The notes: generated from the letters alone by a model not told the origin. A stretch of 5,709 bases of DNA from an uncultured Mediterranea sp. (GCA_946007445.1 CAMGAL010000147.1:1-5709), one strand, 5' to 3'. Positions 1 to 4,938 are shown, numbered from the stretch's first letter. Numbers and translations: made by a program.

Positions 1-118
1 TTGAGGGTCATCAACAGCGTATTGCCTCAAGCCGCATCGTGGGGTAAGGGGTAACCAAATCCCAACCCAATAAACCGCAACAAACGAAGTTACGGATTTG
101 AGGATAAACTGAATTTCA

Positions 119-169
119 TTTTATCGAGTGAGGTCGGGCACTACAAGGTTCCCGCCTCACTCGATAAAA
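119..169. repeat. 15-bp perfect inverted repeat (long hairpin)
   Basis: The arm at 119-133 (TTTTATCGAGTGAGG) is the exact reverse complement of 155-169. Inside it, CGGG (135-138) pairs with CCCG (151-154) after a single bulged T at 134, leaving a 12-base loop (139-150). This makes a roughly 19-bp stem with one bulge. No T-tract follows on either strand; the arms end in AAAA followed by C or T. It therefore does not look like a standard intrinsic terminator. It could be an operator, a dispersed intergenic repeat, or an RNA element in the operon's 3' region. The pairing is seen directly; the function is unknown. Confidence 0.85.
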
Positions 170-181
170 CGATACACACAT

Positions 182-217
182 ATTCAAATTGAATCTAATA
201 GACAAGGAATAAGATTC
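182..217. repeat. Small overlapping palindromes
   Basis: ATTCAA-A-TTGAAT at 182-194 is a 13-bp palindrome with a one-base centre. Its right end overlaps a second inverted pair, GAATCT (191-196) with AGATTC (212-217), separated by 15 bases. Short AT-rich palindromes like these arise by chance fairly often. They are listed because they sit among much stronger inverted repeats on both sides. Confidence 0.4.
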
Positions 218-260
218 TCATTGTAGATGCCTCCGAACCTGAGATATACTTTCTCATTCA

Positions 261-321
261 GTTTCACCCGTTGAAACTCGGAGTTTCATACGTTGAAACC
301 AAGAGTTTCAGCTACTGAAAC
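261..321. repeat. Triple palindrome array, GTTTCA-N5-TGAAAC, 22-bp period
   Basis: Three perfect copies of GTTTCA-N5-TGAAAC occur at 261-277, 283-299 and 305-321. The centres are CCCGT, TACGT and GCTAC. The copies are separated by exactly 5 bases (TCGGA, CAAGA). All six half-sites are identical and alternate in orientation every 11 bp, about one helical turn, so the half-sites would lie on one face of the DNA. The five-base spacers differ, so the half-site and the spacing appear to be what is kept. It could be a multimeric protein-binding site, a mobile or dispersed repeat, or three small hairpins in RNA. It is not a CRISPR array, because 5-base gaps are far too short for spacers. Confidence 0.95.
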
Positions 322-392
322 TAAACGGAAAGGTTATCTGCGGCAGGCATCGCATCGGCCTTTGTATCAAACAGCAATAAACTTACCATTTT

Positions 393-420
393 ATCATTCC
401 AGGCGAAGTCGAGGAATGAT
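393..420. repeat. 8-bp inverted repeat, ATCATTCC / GGAATGAT
   Basis: ATCATTCC (393-400) is the exact reverse complement of GGAATGAT (413-420), with a 12-base loop. It lies only four bases from the next inverted repeat, so the two would form adjacent hairpins. No T-tract follows. Function is unknown. Confidence 0.6.
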
Positions 421-424
421 TTCA

Positions 425-445
425 GGTTCAAATGTCGGATGAACC
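425..445. repeat. 6-bp inverted repeat, GGTTCA / TGAACC
   Basis: GGTTCA (425-430) pairs perfectly with TGAACC (440-445) across 9 bases. The arm resembles the GTTTCA half-site of the 261-321 array at five of six positions, but the spacing (N9 rather than N5) differs. It may be chance or a diverged relative of that element. Confidence 0.45.
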
Positions 446-499
446 ATAGAGGAGAGGGGAAGCCTGTTGGCCTTGGAAAGGAGATTGGAGTGGGGAGCA

Positions 500-615
500 T
501 AGGGCCTTTTTTTCATCGTTTGGCTCCAAAAGCGCTGATTTTACGCTATTATTTCGCTGTTTTTTGCAGGAGATATGGTAAAAACAGCTCGGAATAGGCC
601 TTTTTTCAGCCGTTT
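500..615. repeat. Degenerate direct repeats around a 9-bp hairpin
   Basis: TAGGGCC followed by seven T and CA (500-515), then CGTTT (517-521), recurs at 595-615 as TAGGCC followed by six T, CA and then CGTTT. The copies start 95 bp apart with small length differences. Between them GCTGTTTTT (556-564) pairs perfectly with AAAAACAGC (580-588) across a 15-base loop. Neither copy looks like a clean intrinsic terminator, since no GC stem lies directly before the T-tracts. The whole block could be one dispersed Bacteroides intergenic repeat that continues into 651-738. Confidence 0.5.
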
Positions 616-650
616 TTGGGGTGAAAATAGCCACGATAACACGGATTTTA

Positions 651-738
651 CCCTCACAACCCTCACACCCTCACCCTTACCCTCACACTTAATCGGCATA
701 TAACCAATGGATTATAGAAAGTGTGAGGGTGTGAGGGT
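651..738. repeat. CCCTCAC repeat cluster with 12-bp inverted repeat
   Basis: CCCTCAC occurs four times at 651, 660, 668 and 680. Its reverse complement GTGAGGG occurs twice at 723 and 731. The innermost copies extend into a perfect 12-bp inverted repeat, ACCCTCACACTT (679-690) with AAGTGTGAGGGT (719-730), around a 28-base AT-rich centre. The centre contains a further pair, TAATC (690-694) with GATTA (710-714). The cluster starts about 35 bases beyond the stop codon of the last operon gene, where a 3'-end structure would be expected, but no T-tract follows the stem on that strand. I remember similar CCCTCAC-type intergenic sequence from Bacteroides genomes, but this is unverified. Confidence 0.75.
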
Positions 739-774
739 AGAAAATAAAATTCGTATGAAGGAGAAAGGTTGAGG

Positions 775-1320
775 CTAATTGTCGAAGGAAACTAGTATGC
801 GGAACACCTTGCCGGGCTGTTCGCTCCACTGTTGCATCGTGTCGGCTGCCTCGTCAGGAGTGACTGTCCGGGTGATGAGTTTACCTACCGGACAGGTGCC
901 TTGCTCCATATAGCGGATGACGGCGCGGAAGTCGGCAGGCAGGGCGTTGCGCGAACCGCGGATGTCCATCTCTTTCTGTACGAACTGCTTGGTCTGGAAC
1001 GAGGTATCGCTCTTGGCATAGCCAATGCACACCACCCGGCCGGTGAAGGCTACCTCTTGTACGGCGGTGACGTAGGTGGCAGGGCTGCCCACGGCTTCGA
1101 TGACTACAGTGGGTCCCAGACCGTCGGTCAGTTGCATCAGGCGCTCATGCAGGTTCTCCGTCTGCGAGTTGATGGAGTAGCGGGCGCCTATCCGGCGTGC
1201 TAGATTCAGCTTCTCGTCGTCGAGGTCGACGGCTATCACCGTGGCACCACGCAGGGAGGCACGGACAATGGCTCCAATGCCTATCATGCCGCAACCGATG
1301 ACCATTACCGTATCGCTGTC
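775..1320 (-). pseudogene. C-terminal half of a zinc-type alcohol dehydrogenase
   Basis: These 181 codons plus stop encode [19 protein letters not shown], a classic medium-chain dehydrogenase Rossmann entry. The NAD-ribose Asp (AVDLD), an EAVGSPATY strand, and the closing [13 protein letters not shown] follow. Full-length relatives are about 340 residues, so the catalytic domain with its Cys/His/Glu zinc ligands is missing. The 3' end and TAG stop look intact. In an undamaged cluster this would be a separate gene after the lactonase, probably oxidising a hydroxy-acid or polyol intermediate of fucose breakdown; the substrate is not known. The sequence keeps normal coding character, so any truncation would be recent or artificial. 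Confidence 0.65.
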
Positions 1321-1704
1321 CGTCACCATGCCGAAGTGGCCGATGGCTATCTTCAGCCCGGGGCACTCCTGCATCAGTTCGTCGGCTTCGGCAATCTGTG
1401 CCTCGTCGTCGGCCAGACAGAGCGAGAGGATGACGCCCCGCTGCTCCATGGCCTTGAAGAGCTGCATCATCTCGTCGCCCAACAGGCTGACACGGCCATC
1501 CGCTCCGCCCGCCAGTCGGTGGGCGGGAATGGCCAGCGCACGAAAGCCGCGGTCGTCCATCAGGCGCAAGGCTTCGGGCAGGAAGCCGGGCTTGCGCCAA
1601 TCACACATGCCACACACACGGAAGCGGTCGGGGTATCGGGCTGCCACCTCGGCCAGGTAGTCGTTCTGCAGGCCGTCGATGAACTCCTGCGTCACTACGG
1701 CCAC
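775..1704 (-). CDS. Fused frame: amidohydrolase (lactonase) fragment plus Zn-dehydrogenase C-terminal half
   Basis: This 309-codon frame joins pieces of two enzymes. Residues 1-128 match the middle of an amidohydrolase-2 family TIM barrel of the sugar-lactonase type, including the late IGHFG segment (121-125, the usual IDHxG strand end with a metal-site His). Residues 129-309 are the Rossmann half of a zinc-type alcohol dehydrogenase, with GCGMIG at 137-142 and Asp160 favouring NAD. The amidohydrolase HxH metal motif and the whole dehydrogenase zinc-binding GroES-like domain are absent, so neither activity is expected. The GTG start at 1704 is only nominal: an in-frame TGA lies two codons upstream, and a better native start, ATG at 1714, is out of frame. 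It begins 14 bp after the aldo/keto reductase stop, as the operon's last gene. Whether this is a real fusion remnant or an assembly join cannot be decided here. Confidence 0.6.
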   Translation of the reverse strand: MAVVTQEFIDGLQNDYLAEVAARYPDRFRVCGMCDWRKPGFLPEALRLMDDRGFRALAIPAHRLAGGADGRVSLLGDEMMQLFKAMEQRGVILSLCLADDEAQIAEADELMQECPGLKIAIGHFGMVTDSDTVMVIGCGMIGIGAIVRASLRGATVIAVDLDDEKLNLARRIGARYSINSQTENLHERLMQLTDGLGPTVVIEAVGSPATYVTAVQEVAFTGRVVCIGYAKSDTSFQTKQFVQKEMDIRGSRNALPADFRAVIRYMEQGTCPVGKLITRTVTPDEAADTMQQWSEQPGKVFRILVSFDN

Positions 1705-1714
1705 CGATGTTCAT
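1321..1714 (-). pseudogene. Truncated amidohydrolase, probable L-fucono-lactonase remnant
   Basis: ATG at 1714 followed by AAC ATC gives M-N-I, the expected opening of an amidohydrolase that would continue into its D-x-H-x-H metal motif. Instead the sequence jumps, around 1702-1706, into a segment encoding [19 protein letters not shown], normally found after the first strand and loop. The jump shifts the frame relative to the ATG. The remaining barrel part runs to GHFGMVT and then changes into dehydrogenase sequence near 1321. Family members are around 270-300 residues; about 128 remain. The role before damage, hydrolysis of L-fuconolactone to L-fuconate, is inferred from its place between fucose dehydrogenase-like and mutarotase genes. 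Confidence 0.6.
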
Positions 1715-1718
1715 AGGC

Positions 1719-2651
1719 CTATGAGTTTTTCCAGCTTACACGCTTCTGGTTTCCGATAATCTGTTGTACCTCTTTGACCAGTTCCCAGTCGATGGGTGTG
1801 TTGGCGTACTCCACATTCTTCACCACGTTGGCCGGATTGGCTGTGCTGAAGAGGGTGGTGGCGATGCGCGGATGGCTGACTGAGTACTGGATGGCCAGCT
1901 TCTCGATGGGATACTCCCGGGCCTGACAATGGGCCACGGCCTGACGGCAGGCTTCCACCAACGATTGGGGGGCGGGATGCCAGGCGGGTACGCCACGGCT
2001 GGAGAGCAGTCCCATGGCCAGCGGTGAGGCGTTGATGATGCCGATGCCACGGCGCTCGAAGTAGTCCAGGTAGTCGACCAGCTTGTCGTCGTTCAGACAG
2101 TAGTGGCAGAAGTTAAGCACGCTCTCCACCGTGCCCGGTTCGCTGTGGTCAACGACCCACTGCAGGTTCTCCAGCTGCAGGTCAGTGATGCCCACATGGC
2201 CCACCACACCTTTGCGCTTCAGTTCCACCAGGGCGGGCAGGGTCTCGTTGACTACTTGGTGGAGGTCGGCAAACTCGATGTCGTGTACGTTGATAAGGTC
2301 AATGAAGTCTACGTGCAGGCGTTCCATACTTTCATAGACACTCTCGGTGGCACGACGTGCCGAGTAGTCCCAGGTGTTTACGCCGTCCTTGCCGTAACGG
2401 CCCACTTTGGTGGAGAGGTAATATTTGTCGCGGGGAATATCACGCAAGGCTTTGCCCAATACGGTTTCGGCCTTGTAGTGGCCGTAGTAGGGCGACACGT
2501 CGATGAAGTTCATGCCCTGCTCGATGGCGGTATGTACCGCCTGAATGCCTTCAGCTTCGCGGATGTCGCGGAATACACCGCCCAGTGAGGATGCACCGAA
2601 ACTGAGTGCGGACACCTTCATGCCTGTTTTCCCGATTTCGTGGTAATTCAT
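1719..2651 (-). CDS. Aldo/keto reductase, probable L-fucose (L-galactose-type) dehydrogenase
   Basis: This 310-residue aldo/keto reductase looks complete. The N-terminal hairpin strand (MNYHEIGKTGMKVSALSFG) is followed by the (beta/alpha)8 barrel with the catalytic tetrad Asp51, Tyr56 (NFIDVSPYYG), Lys82 (LSTKVG) and His123 (NVHDIEF). The WDYSA segment at 94-98 resembles the fDfS stretch of L-galactose/L-fucose and pyridoxal dehydrogenases, and C-terminal FSTANPANVVKN (about 279-290) forms the cofactor phosphate/adenosine region. The expected reaction is NAD(P)-dependent oxidation of L-fucose to its lactone in the cytoplasm. It sits between the mutarotase (62 bp upstream) and the lactonase fragment (14 bp downstream), fitting an oxidative fucose pathway. 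The ATG at 2651 matches the family's N-terminus. The substrate could also be L-galactose or D-arabinose, which share stereochemistry. Confidence 0.9.
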   Translation of the reverse strand: MNYHEIGKTGMKVSALSFGASSLGGVFRDIREAEGIQAVHTAIEQGMNFIDVSPYYGHYKAETVLGKALRDIPRDKYYLSTKVGRYGKDGVNTWDYSARRATESVYESMERLHVDFIDLINVHDIEFADLHQVVNETLPALVELKRKGVVGHVGITDLQLENLQWVVDHSEPGTVESVLNFCHYCLNDDKLVDYLDYFERRGIGIINASPLAMGLLSSRGVPAWHPAPQSLVEACRQAVAHCQAREYPIEKLAIQYSVSHPRIATTLFSTANPANVVKNVEYANTPIDWELVKEVQQIIGNQKRVSWKNS

Positions 2652-2660
2652 GGTTGGTTT

Positions 2661-2699
2661 GAGTTTTTAAGTTAATGAGTTTTTTAGTCGATGAGTTTT
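2661..2699. repeat. 16-bp tandem repeat before the aldo/keto reductase start
   Basis: GAGTTTTTAAGTTAAT (2661-2676) is followed directly by GAGTTTTTTAGTCGAT (2677-2692), identical at 13 of 16 positions, and then by a partial third unit GAGTTTT (2693-2699). In the direction of transcription this puts repeated AAAACTC blocks in the 62-bp gap just ahead of the start codon. ATGAGTTTTT also occurs at 1721-1730, across the reductase's own 3' end. The A-rich leader could help translation initiation, as Bacteroidota lack strong Shine-Dalgarno sites; that role is inference. Confidence 0.6.
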
Positions 2700-2713
2700 C
2701 TGCCGGCTGGCAT

Positions 2714-3091
2714 TTACTCATAGAGGTAAAAGATGCGTTCCATCAGTTGCCACTTCTCGGCAGAGGTGCAACCGGGCAGGCACTCCTGGAATCGCGCCAC
2801 ATATTCCTCCCACTCCTGCTGACGTGGCAGGTGGGCGAGCCGCTTCATGGCCGTGTCCCAGTCGAAGTCCAGCGGCGTATCGACAATCATGAAGAGGCGG
2901 GTGCCGAGGAGGTAGATCTCCATCTCCAGAATGCCTACTTCGCGGATGCCTTGCCGGATGATGGGACATGACTCCTCGAGGCTGTGAATCTTGCGATATT
3001 CGGCTATCAGTGCCGGATTGTCTTTCAGGTTCATGGTCTGGCAGTACCGCTTGACGGGGACTGCGTGTTGTTTGGTTCTATATCCTTCCAT
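2714..3091 (-). CDS. L-rhamnose/L-fucose mutarotase family protein (DUF718)
   Basis: A 125-residue ferredoxin-like alpha/beta protein of the RhaM/DUF718 family, which interconverts alpha and beta anomers of 6-deoxy-sugars. The first strand is VKRYCQTMNL (13-22). Helix 1 carries the Y-x-x-x-H pair (Tyr32, His36), which aligns with Tyr18 and His22 of E. coli RhaM. MEIYLLGTRLFMIVDT gives the central strands, and the C-terminus is ERIFYLYE. The family's usual Trp-Pro-Glu after the His region reads CPI here, and the protein is about 20 residues longer than E. coli RhaM through an N-terminal extension. The gene starts 15 bp after the fucosidase stop, so the two are probably co-transcribed. Context (fucosidase plus fucose-dehydrogenase-like reductase) favours L-fucose as substrate; the sequence alone does not separate fucose from rhamnose. 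Confidence 0.87.
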   Translation of the reverse strand: MEGYRTKQHAVPVKRYCQTMNLKDNPALIAEYRKIHSLEESCPIIRQGIREVGILEMEIYLLGTRLFMIVDTPLDFDWDTAMKRLAHLPRQQEWEEYVARFQECLPGCTSAEKWQLMERIFYLYE

Positions 3092-3106
3092 ACGCTGTTT
3101 TGTTAG

Positions 3107-4753
3107 TTATTTCTTTATACGTAAGACGGGTGCGATGCGATTCACCTGTTGCTCAGGGAGGGTGACGGTCAGCCCTTCGTCGGTGCGGGTGAAAGGCACC
3201 TTGCCATAGCCCAGCAACTCCACGCGGCTGATGCGTGACGGATGGAGGGGCGAACCGGCAGCCAGCGATTTGATGGTCACCGTGTGTCCCTCTTTCGGCC
3301 AAGCCAGTGCAGTGGCATAGATATACTTGCCGGTCTGGGTGAAGCGTATCTCCTGCGATGTGGCACGGGTGTAGGCTCCTTCGTTGAAGCCCTGAGCATT
3401 GATCTGGATGTCGGCCTCGGCAATGGGACCTTCGCCGAACTTCTTCCAGGGGCGGGTGTCGATGATGCTCTCCTTGTTGGCGTTCATCCAGGTGCCGAAC
3501 TCACGCAGGATGGCTTCCTCTTTCTCGTCGAAGGTGCCGTCGGCACGCAGAGGAACGCTGAGCAGCAGGTTGCCGTTCTTGCTCACGATGTCCACCAGTA
3601 GTTTGACGACATCGGAGGCGGACTTGTAGGCATCTCGTTCGTAGATGGAGGTGTTGTAGTGCCAGCCACCGATGCAGCTGCACGACTGCCAGGGTTCGGG
3701 CATAATCTGATTGGGGGCACCGCGCTCTACGTCCCACACCATGGCACGCTTCTGCTCGTCGCTCAGTATCTTGCCGAAGAGCACAGCCTCCAGCTTGCCA
3801 CGGTGGGTGGCTATGTTGTGGTTGTAGAAGTGGGCGGCTATCTTCATGCCTGCATCGCTGACGGGGTAGAAGGGGAGCACCGTGACATCGAAGTAGATGA
3901 GGTCGGGGTTGTAGCGGTTGATGGCATCGAGCGTGCGGTTGTAGAAGTTGGTGCAATAGGCCTGTGTCGGTATGCTGGCACCGTTCTCCCAGCCCCACTG
4001 GCGGTGTATCATGCCATCGGCCCAGCTGCCACGGCTCATGGGGTGGTTCTGGGCGTAGAGCTCCTGCGGGTCGTAGCCTTCCCACCACTTGCCTCGGCCG
4101 TCGGCCTTAGTCAATGTGCCATCGTAGGGGATGCCCATCTTCGGTCCCTGGCGGTCGTATCGCTGCGACGGCTCGTACCAGGTCCAGGCGTGGTCGGCGG
4201 GTAGGCTGATGCCGCAGGGTCGGCCTTGCTTGCGGGCGGCTTCGCGCCCCCCGGCCAGCAGGGGGGGGGGAGGGCCCCTGGTCTGCGAGGTCGGAGTCGG
4301 GTACTTACTGTCCCACAGGTCGAAGTTGTCGTGGTGGTTGCCTAGGGCGAAGAAGTACTGGGCGCCTATCTCCTTGTAGAAAGCCACCAGCTTGTCCGGC
4401 TCCCATCTCTCTGCCTTGAACAGCGGGATGATGTCTTTGAATCCCACCTCCGAAGGGTGGCCGTAATGCTCTACGTGATACTTGTATTCGCGCGTGCCTT
4501 CCATGTAGAGGCTGCGTGCCATCCAGTCGCCGGAACCTTCCACACATTGCGGACCCCAGTGGGCCCAGATGCCGAACTTCGCATTGCGGAACCATTCGGG
4601 TGTCTGGTAGTTGACCAATGATTCCCAAGTGGGTTGGAACTTGCCTTGTGCCATCGGTTCGTCGGCTTCCGACACGGCTACTTGATAGGGCGTCTGTGCC
4701 GAAGCTGTGGCACCGGCCAACAGGAGGGATAAGAGTAGTTGTTTGCTTTTCAT
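3107..4753 (-). CDS. Secreted alpha-L-fucosidase, glycoside hydrolase family 29
   Basis: This 548-residue protein begins with a signal peptide (basic MKSKQ, hydrophobic LLLSLLLAGA, ASA-Q cleavage near residue 19). No lipobox cysteine is present, so a soluble periplasmic enzyme is likely. The GH29 barrel shows FGIWAHWGP (60-68), the HHDNFDLWDS segment (140-149) with the fucose-contacting histidines, and NPDLIYFDV with Asp289 as the expected nucleophile. Glu343 in WDVERG is a possible acid/base, less certain because that residue varies in GH29. NGNLLLSVP and a C-terminal beta-sandwich domain (about 450-548) complete the usual architecture and length. It hydrolyses terminal alpha-L-fucose from glycans by a retaining mechanism. 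It is the first gene of the operon, with a promoter-like site 39 bp upstream. Residues 152-187 depart from family sequence (see 4193-4300), which may be sequence error. Confidence 0.92.
   Translation of the reverse strand: MKSKQLLLSLLLAGATASAQTPYQVAVSEADEPMAQGKFQPTWESLVNYQTPEWFRNAKFGIWAHWGPQCVEGSGDWMARSLYMEGTREYKYHVEHYGHPSEVGFKDIIPLFKAERWEPDKLVAFYKEIGAQYFFALGNHHDNFDLWDSKYPTPTSQTRGPPPPLLAGGREAARKQGRPCGISLPADHAWTWYEPSQRYDRQGPKMGIPYDGTLTKADGRGKWWEGYDPQELYAQNHPMSRGSWADGMIHRQWGWENGASIPTQAYCTNFYNRTLDAINRYNPDLIYFDVTVLPFYPVSDAGMKIAAHFYNHNIATHRGKLEAVLFGKILSDEQKRAMVWDVERGAPNQIMPEPWQSCSCIGGWHYNTSIYERDAYKSASDVVKLLVDIVSKNGNLLLSVPLRADGTFDEKEEAILREFGTWMNANKESIIDTRPWKKFGEGPIAEADIQINAQGFNEGAYTRATSQEIRFTQTGKYIYATALAWPKEGHTVTIKSLAAGSPLHPSRISRVELLGYGKVPFTRTDEGLTVTLPEQQVNRIAPVLRIKK
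4193..4300 (-). other. Corrupted-looking GC-rich stretch inside the fucosidase gene
   Basis: This stretch encodes residues 152-187. It contains a ten-G run (4261-4270 on the given strand) next to C- and G-rich neighbours, and encodes GPPPPLLAGG where GH29 enzymes normally have a GP-(K/R)-(K/R)-D-L helix start. The following AARKQGRPCGISLPADHAW keeps the family's outline (AxRKxGLxxGxSxHAxHAW), but with Leu to Arg and His to Pro changes that need only base swaps towards G or C. The frame stays open and conserved sequence resumes sharply at HAWTWYEPSQRYD. This pattern suits base-calling error in a homopolymer-prone patch better than natural divergence. Confidence 0.6.
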
Positions 4754-4775
4754 AGGCAGTTGTTATTATATAGAT

Positions 4776-4844
4776 TATGAATTATCTGGTGCAAAAGTAG
4801 GGGCAAATGGCTTTTCGAATGTAGGATGATAGCGGTAATTCATA
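4776..4844. promoter_or_regulatory. Candidate operator: 9-bp inverted repeat flanking the fucosidase promoter
   Basis: TATGAATTA (4776-4784) is the exact reverse complement of TAATTCATA (4836-4844), with centres 60 bp apart. The two arms bracket the predicted fucosidase -7 box (4792-4799). One lies at the expected transcription start and the other roughly 50 bp upstream of it. Paired sites in a divergent spacer suit a regulator such as the neighbouring AraC-family protein, but the arms are AT-rich and could match by chance. AraC-family proteins more often bind direct repeats. Confidence 0.35.
4792..4799 (-). promoter_or_regulatory. Bacteroides-type -7 box for the fucosidase operon
   Basis: Read on the minus strand this is TACTTTTG, a full match to the Bacteroidota sigma-ABfr -7 consensus TAnnTTTG. 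The start codon at 4753 lies 38 bp downstream of the box, so transcription would begin near 4786 and leave a leader of about 33 bases. No clear TTTG -33 box is seen at the usual 19-21 bp spacing, which would suit a promoter that needs an activator. It is the only good promoter match noticed for the minus-strand operon. Confidence 0.55.
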
Positions 4845-4883
4845 GGAGAAAATCGACATCTGCCCTAAAATAGCGCTGGAATA

Positions 4884-4915
4884 GTTGCTGAGGCGGCAGG
4901 ATTTGACTATTTTTG
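4884..4915 (+). promoter_or_regulatory. Bacteroides-type promoter for the AraC-family gene
   Basis: TATTTTTG at 4908-4915 fully matches the -7 consensus TAnnTTTG. GTTG at 4884-4887 matches the -33 box TTTG at three of four positions, with a 20-bp spacer, which is the usual distance. Transcription would start around 4921, giving a leader of roughly 18 bases before the ATG at 4939. With both elements present this promoter looks more self-sufficient than the fucosidase one, fitting a regulator made at a basal level. Confidence 0.55.
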
Positions 4916-4938
4916 AAGCCTAAAAATCTACGAATGAT

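Larger units (their letters stand above)
1..774. other. Gene-free, repeat-rich intergenic region
   Basis: No convincing coding sequence is seen on either strand across these 774 bases. The longest open frame (428-634, minus, 68 codons) has no recognisable domain, lies in low-complexity repeat-bearing sequence and is not called. Base composition is more AT-rich than in the neighbouring genes. The region follows the last gene of the minus-strand operon, so it would be that operon's 3' flank, yet I find no hairpin followed by a T-tract. It holds at least eight perfect inverted repeats with 6- to 15-bp arms, several listed separately. A weak extra one is TTGAGG at 1-6 against CCTCAA at 25-30. No tRNA, rRNA or known riboswitch was recognised. 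Confidence 0.7.

Noticed and set aside
119..169. Intrinsic terminator or invertible promoter flanked by inverted repeats
   Set aside because: No T-tract follows on either strand, and the 21 bases between the arms are too short to hold an invertible promoter segment of the kind known in Bacteroides; no invertase gene is visible.
261..321. CRISPR array
   Set aside because: Repeats share a regular period, but the gaps are only 5 bases and the units are palindromic; no spacer-length unique sequence or cas gene is present.
428..634. Small minus-strand protein of 68 residues
   Set aside because: No recognisable domain. The frame covers direct repeats and a hairpin, has no supporting promoter match, and its composition looks noncoding.
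832..1203. Plus-strand open frames opposite the operon genes (also near 1241-1716, 2103-2588, 3242-3601 and 3659-4204)
   Set aside because: They are antisense to well-recognised proteins and exist because the GC-rich coding strand has few stops on the opposite strand; none shows a domain.
775..1704. A new bifunctional lactonase-dehydrogenase enzyme
   Set aside because: Both partners lack their catalytic metal-binding parts, and the start codon is only nominal, so a deletion product or assembly join is the better reading.
1145..1714. Minus-strand protein starting at the native ATG 1714 (M-N-I...)
   Set aside because: After the first three codons it reads the lactonase region in the wrong frame, giving Arg- and Pro-rich translation with no family likeness; it is a by-product of the deletion.
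4193..4300. Variable region of a diversity-generating retroelement
   Set aside because: Such systems change adenines of a template and need a reverse transcriptase and template repeat; here changes run towards G and C in an enzyme core and no such genes or repeats are seen.
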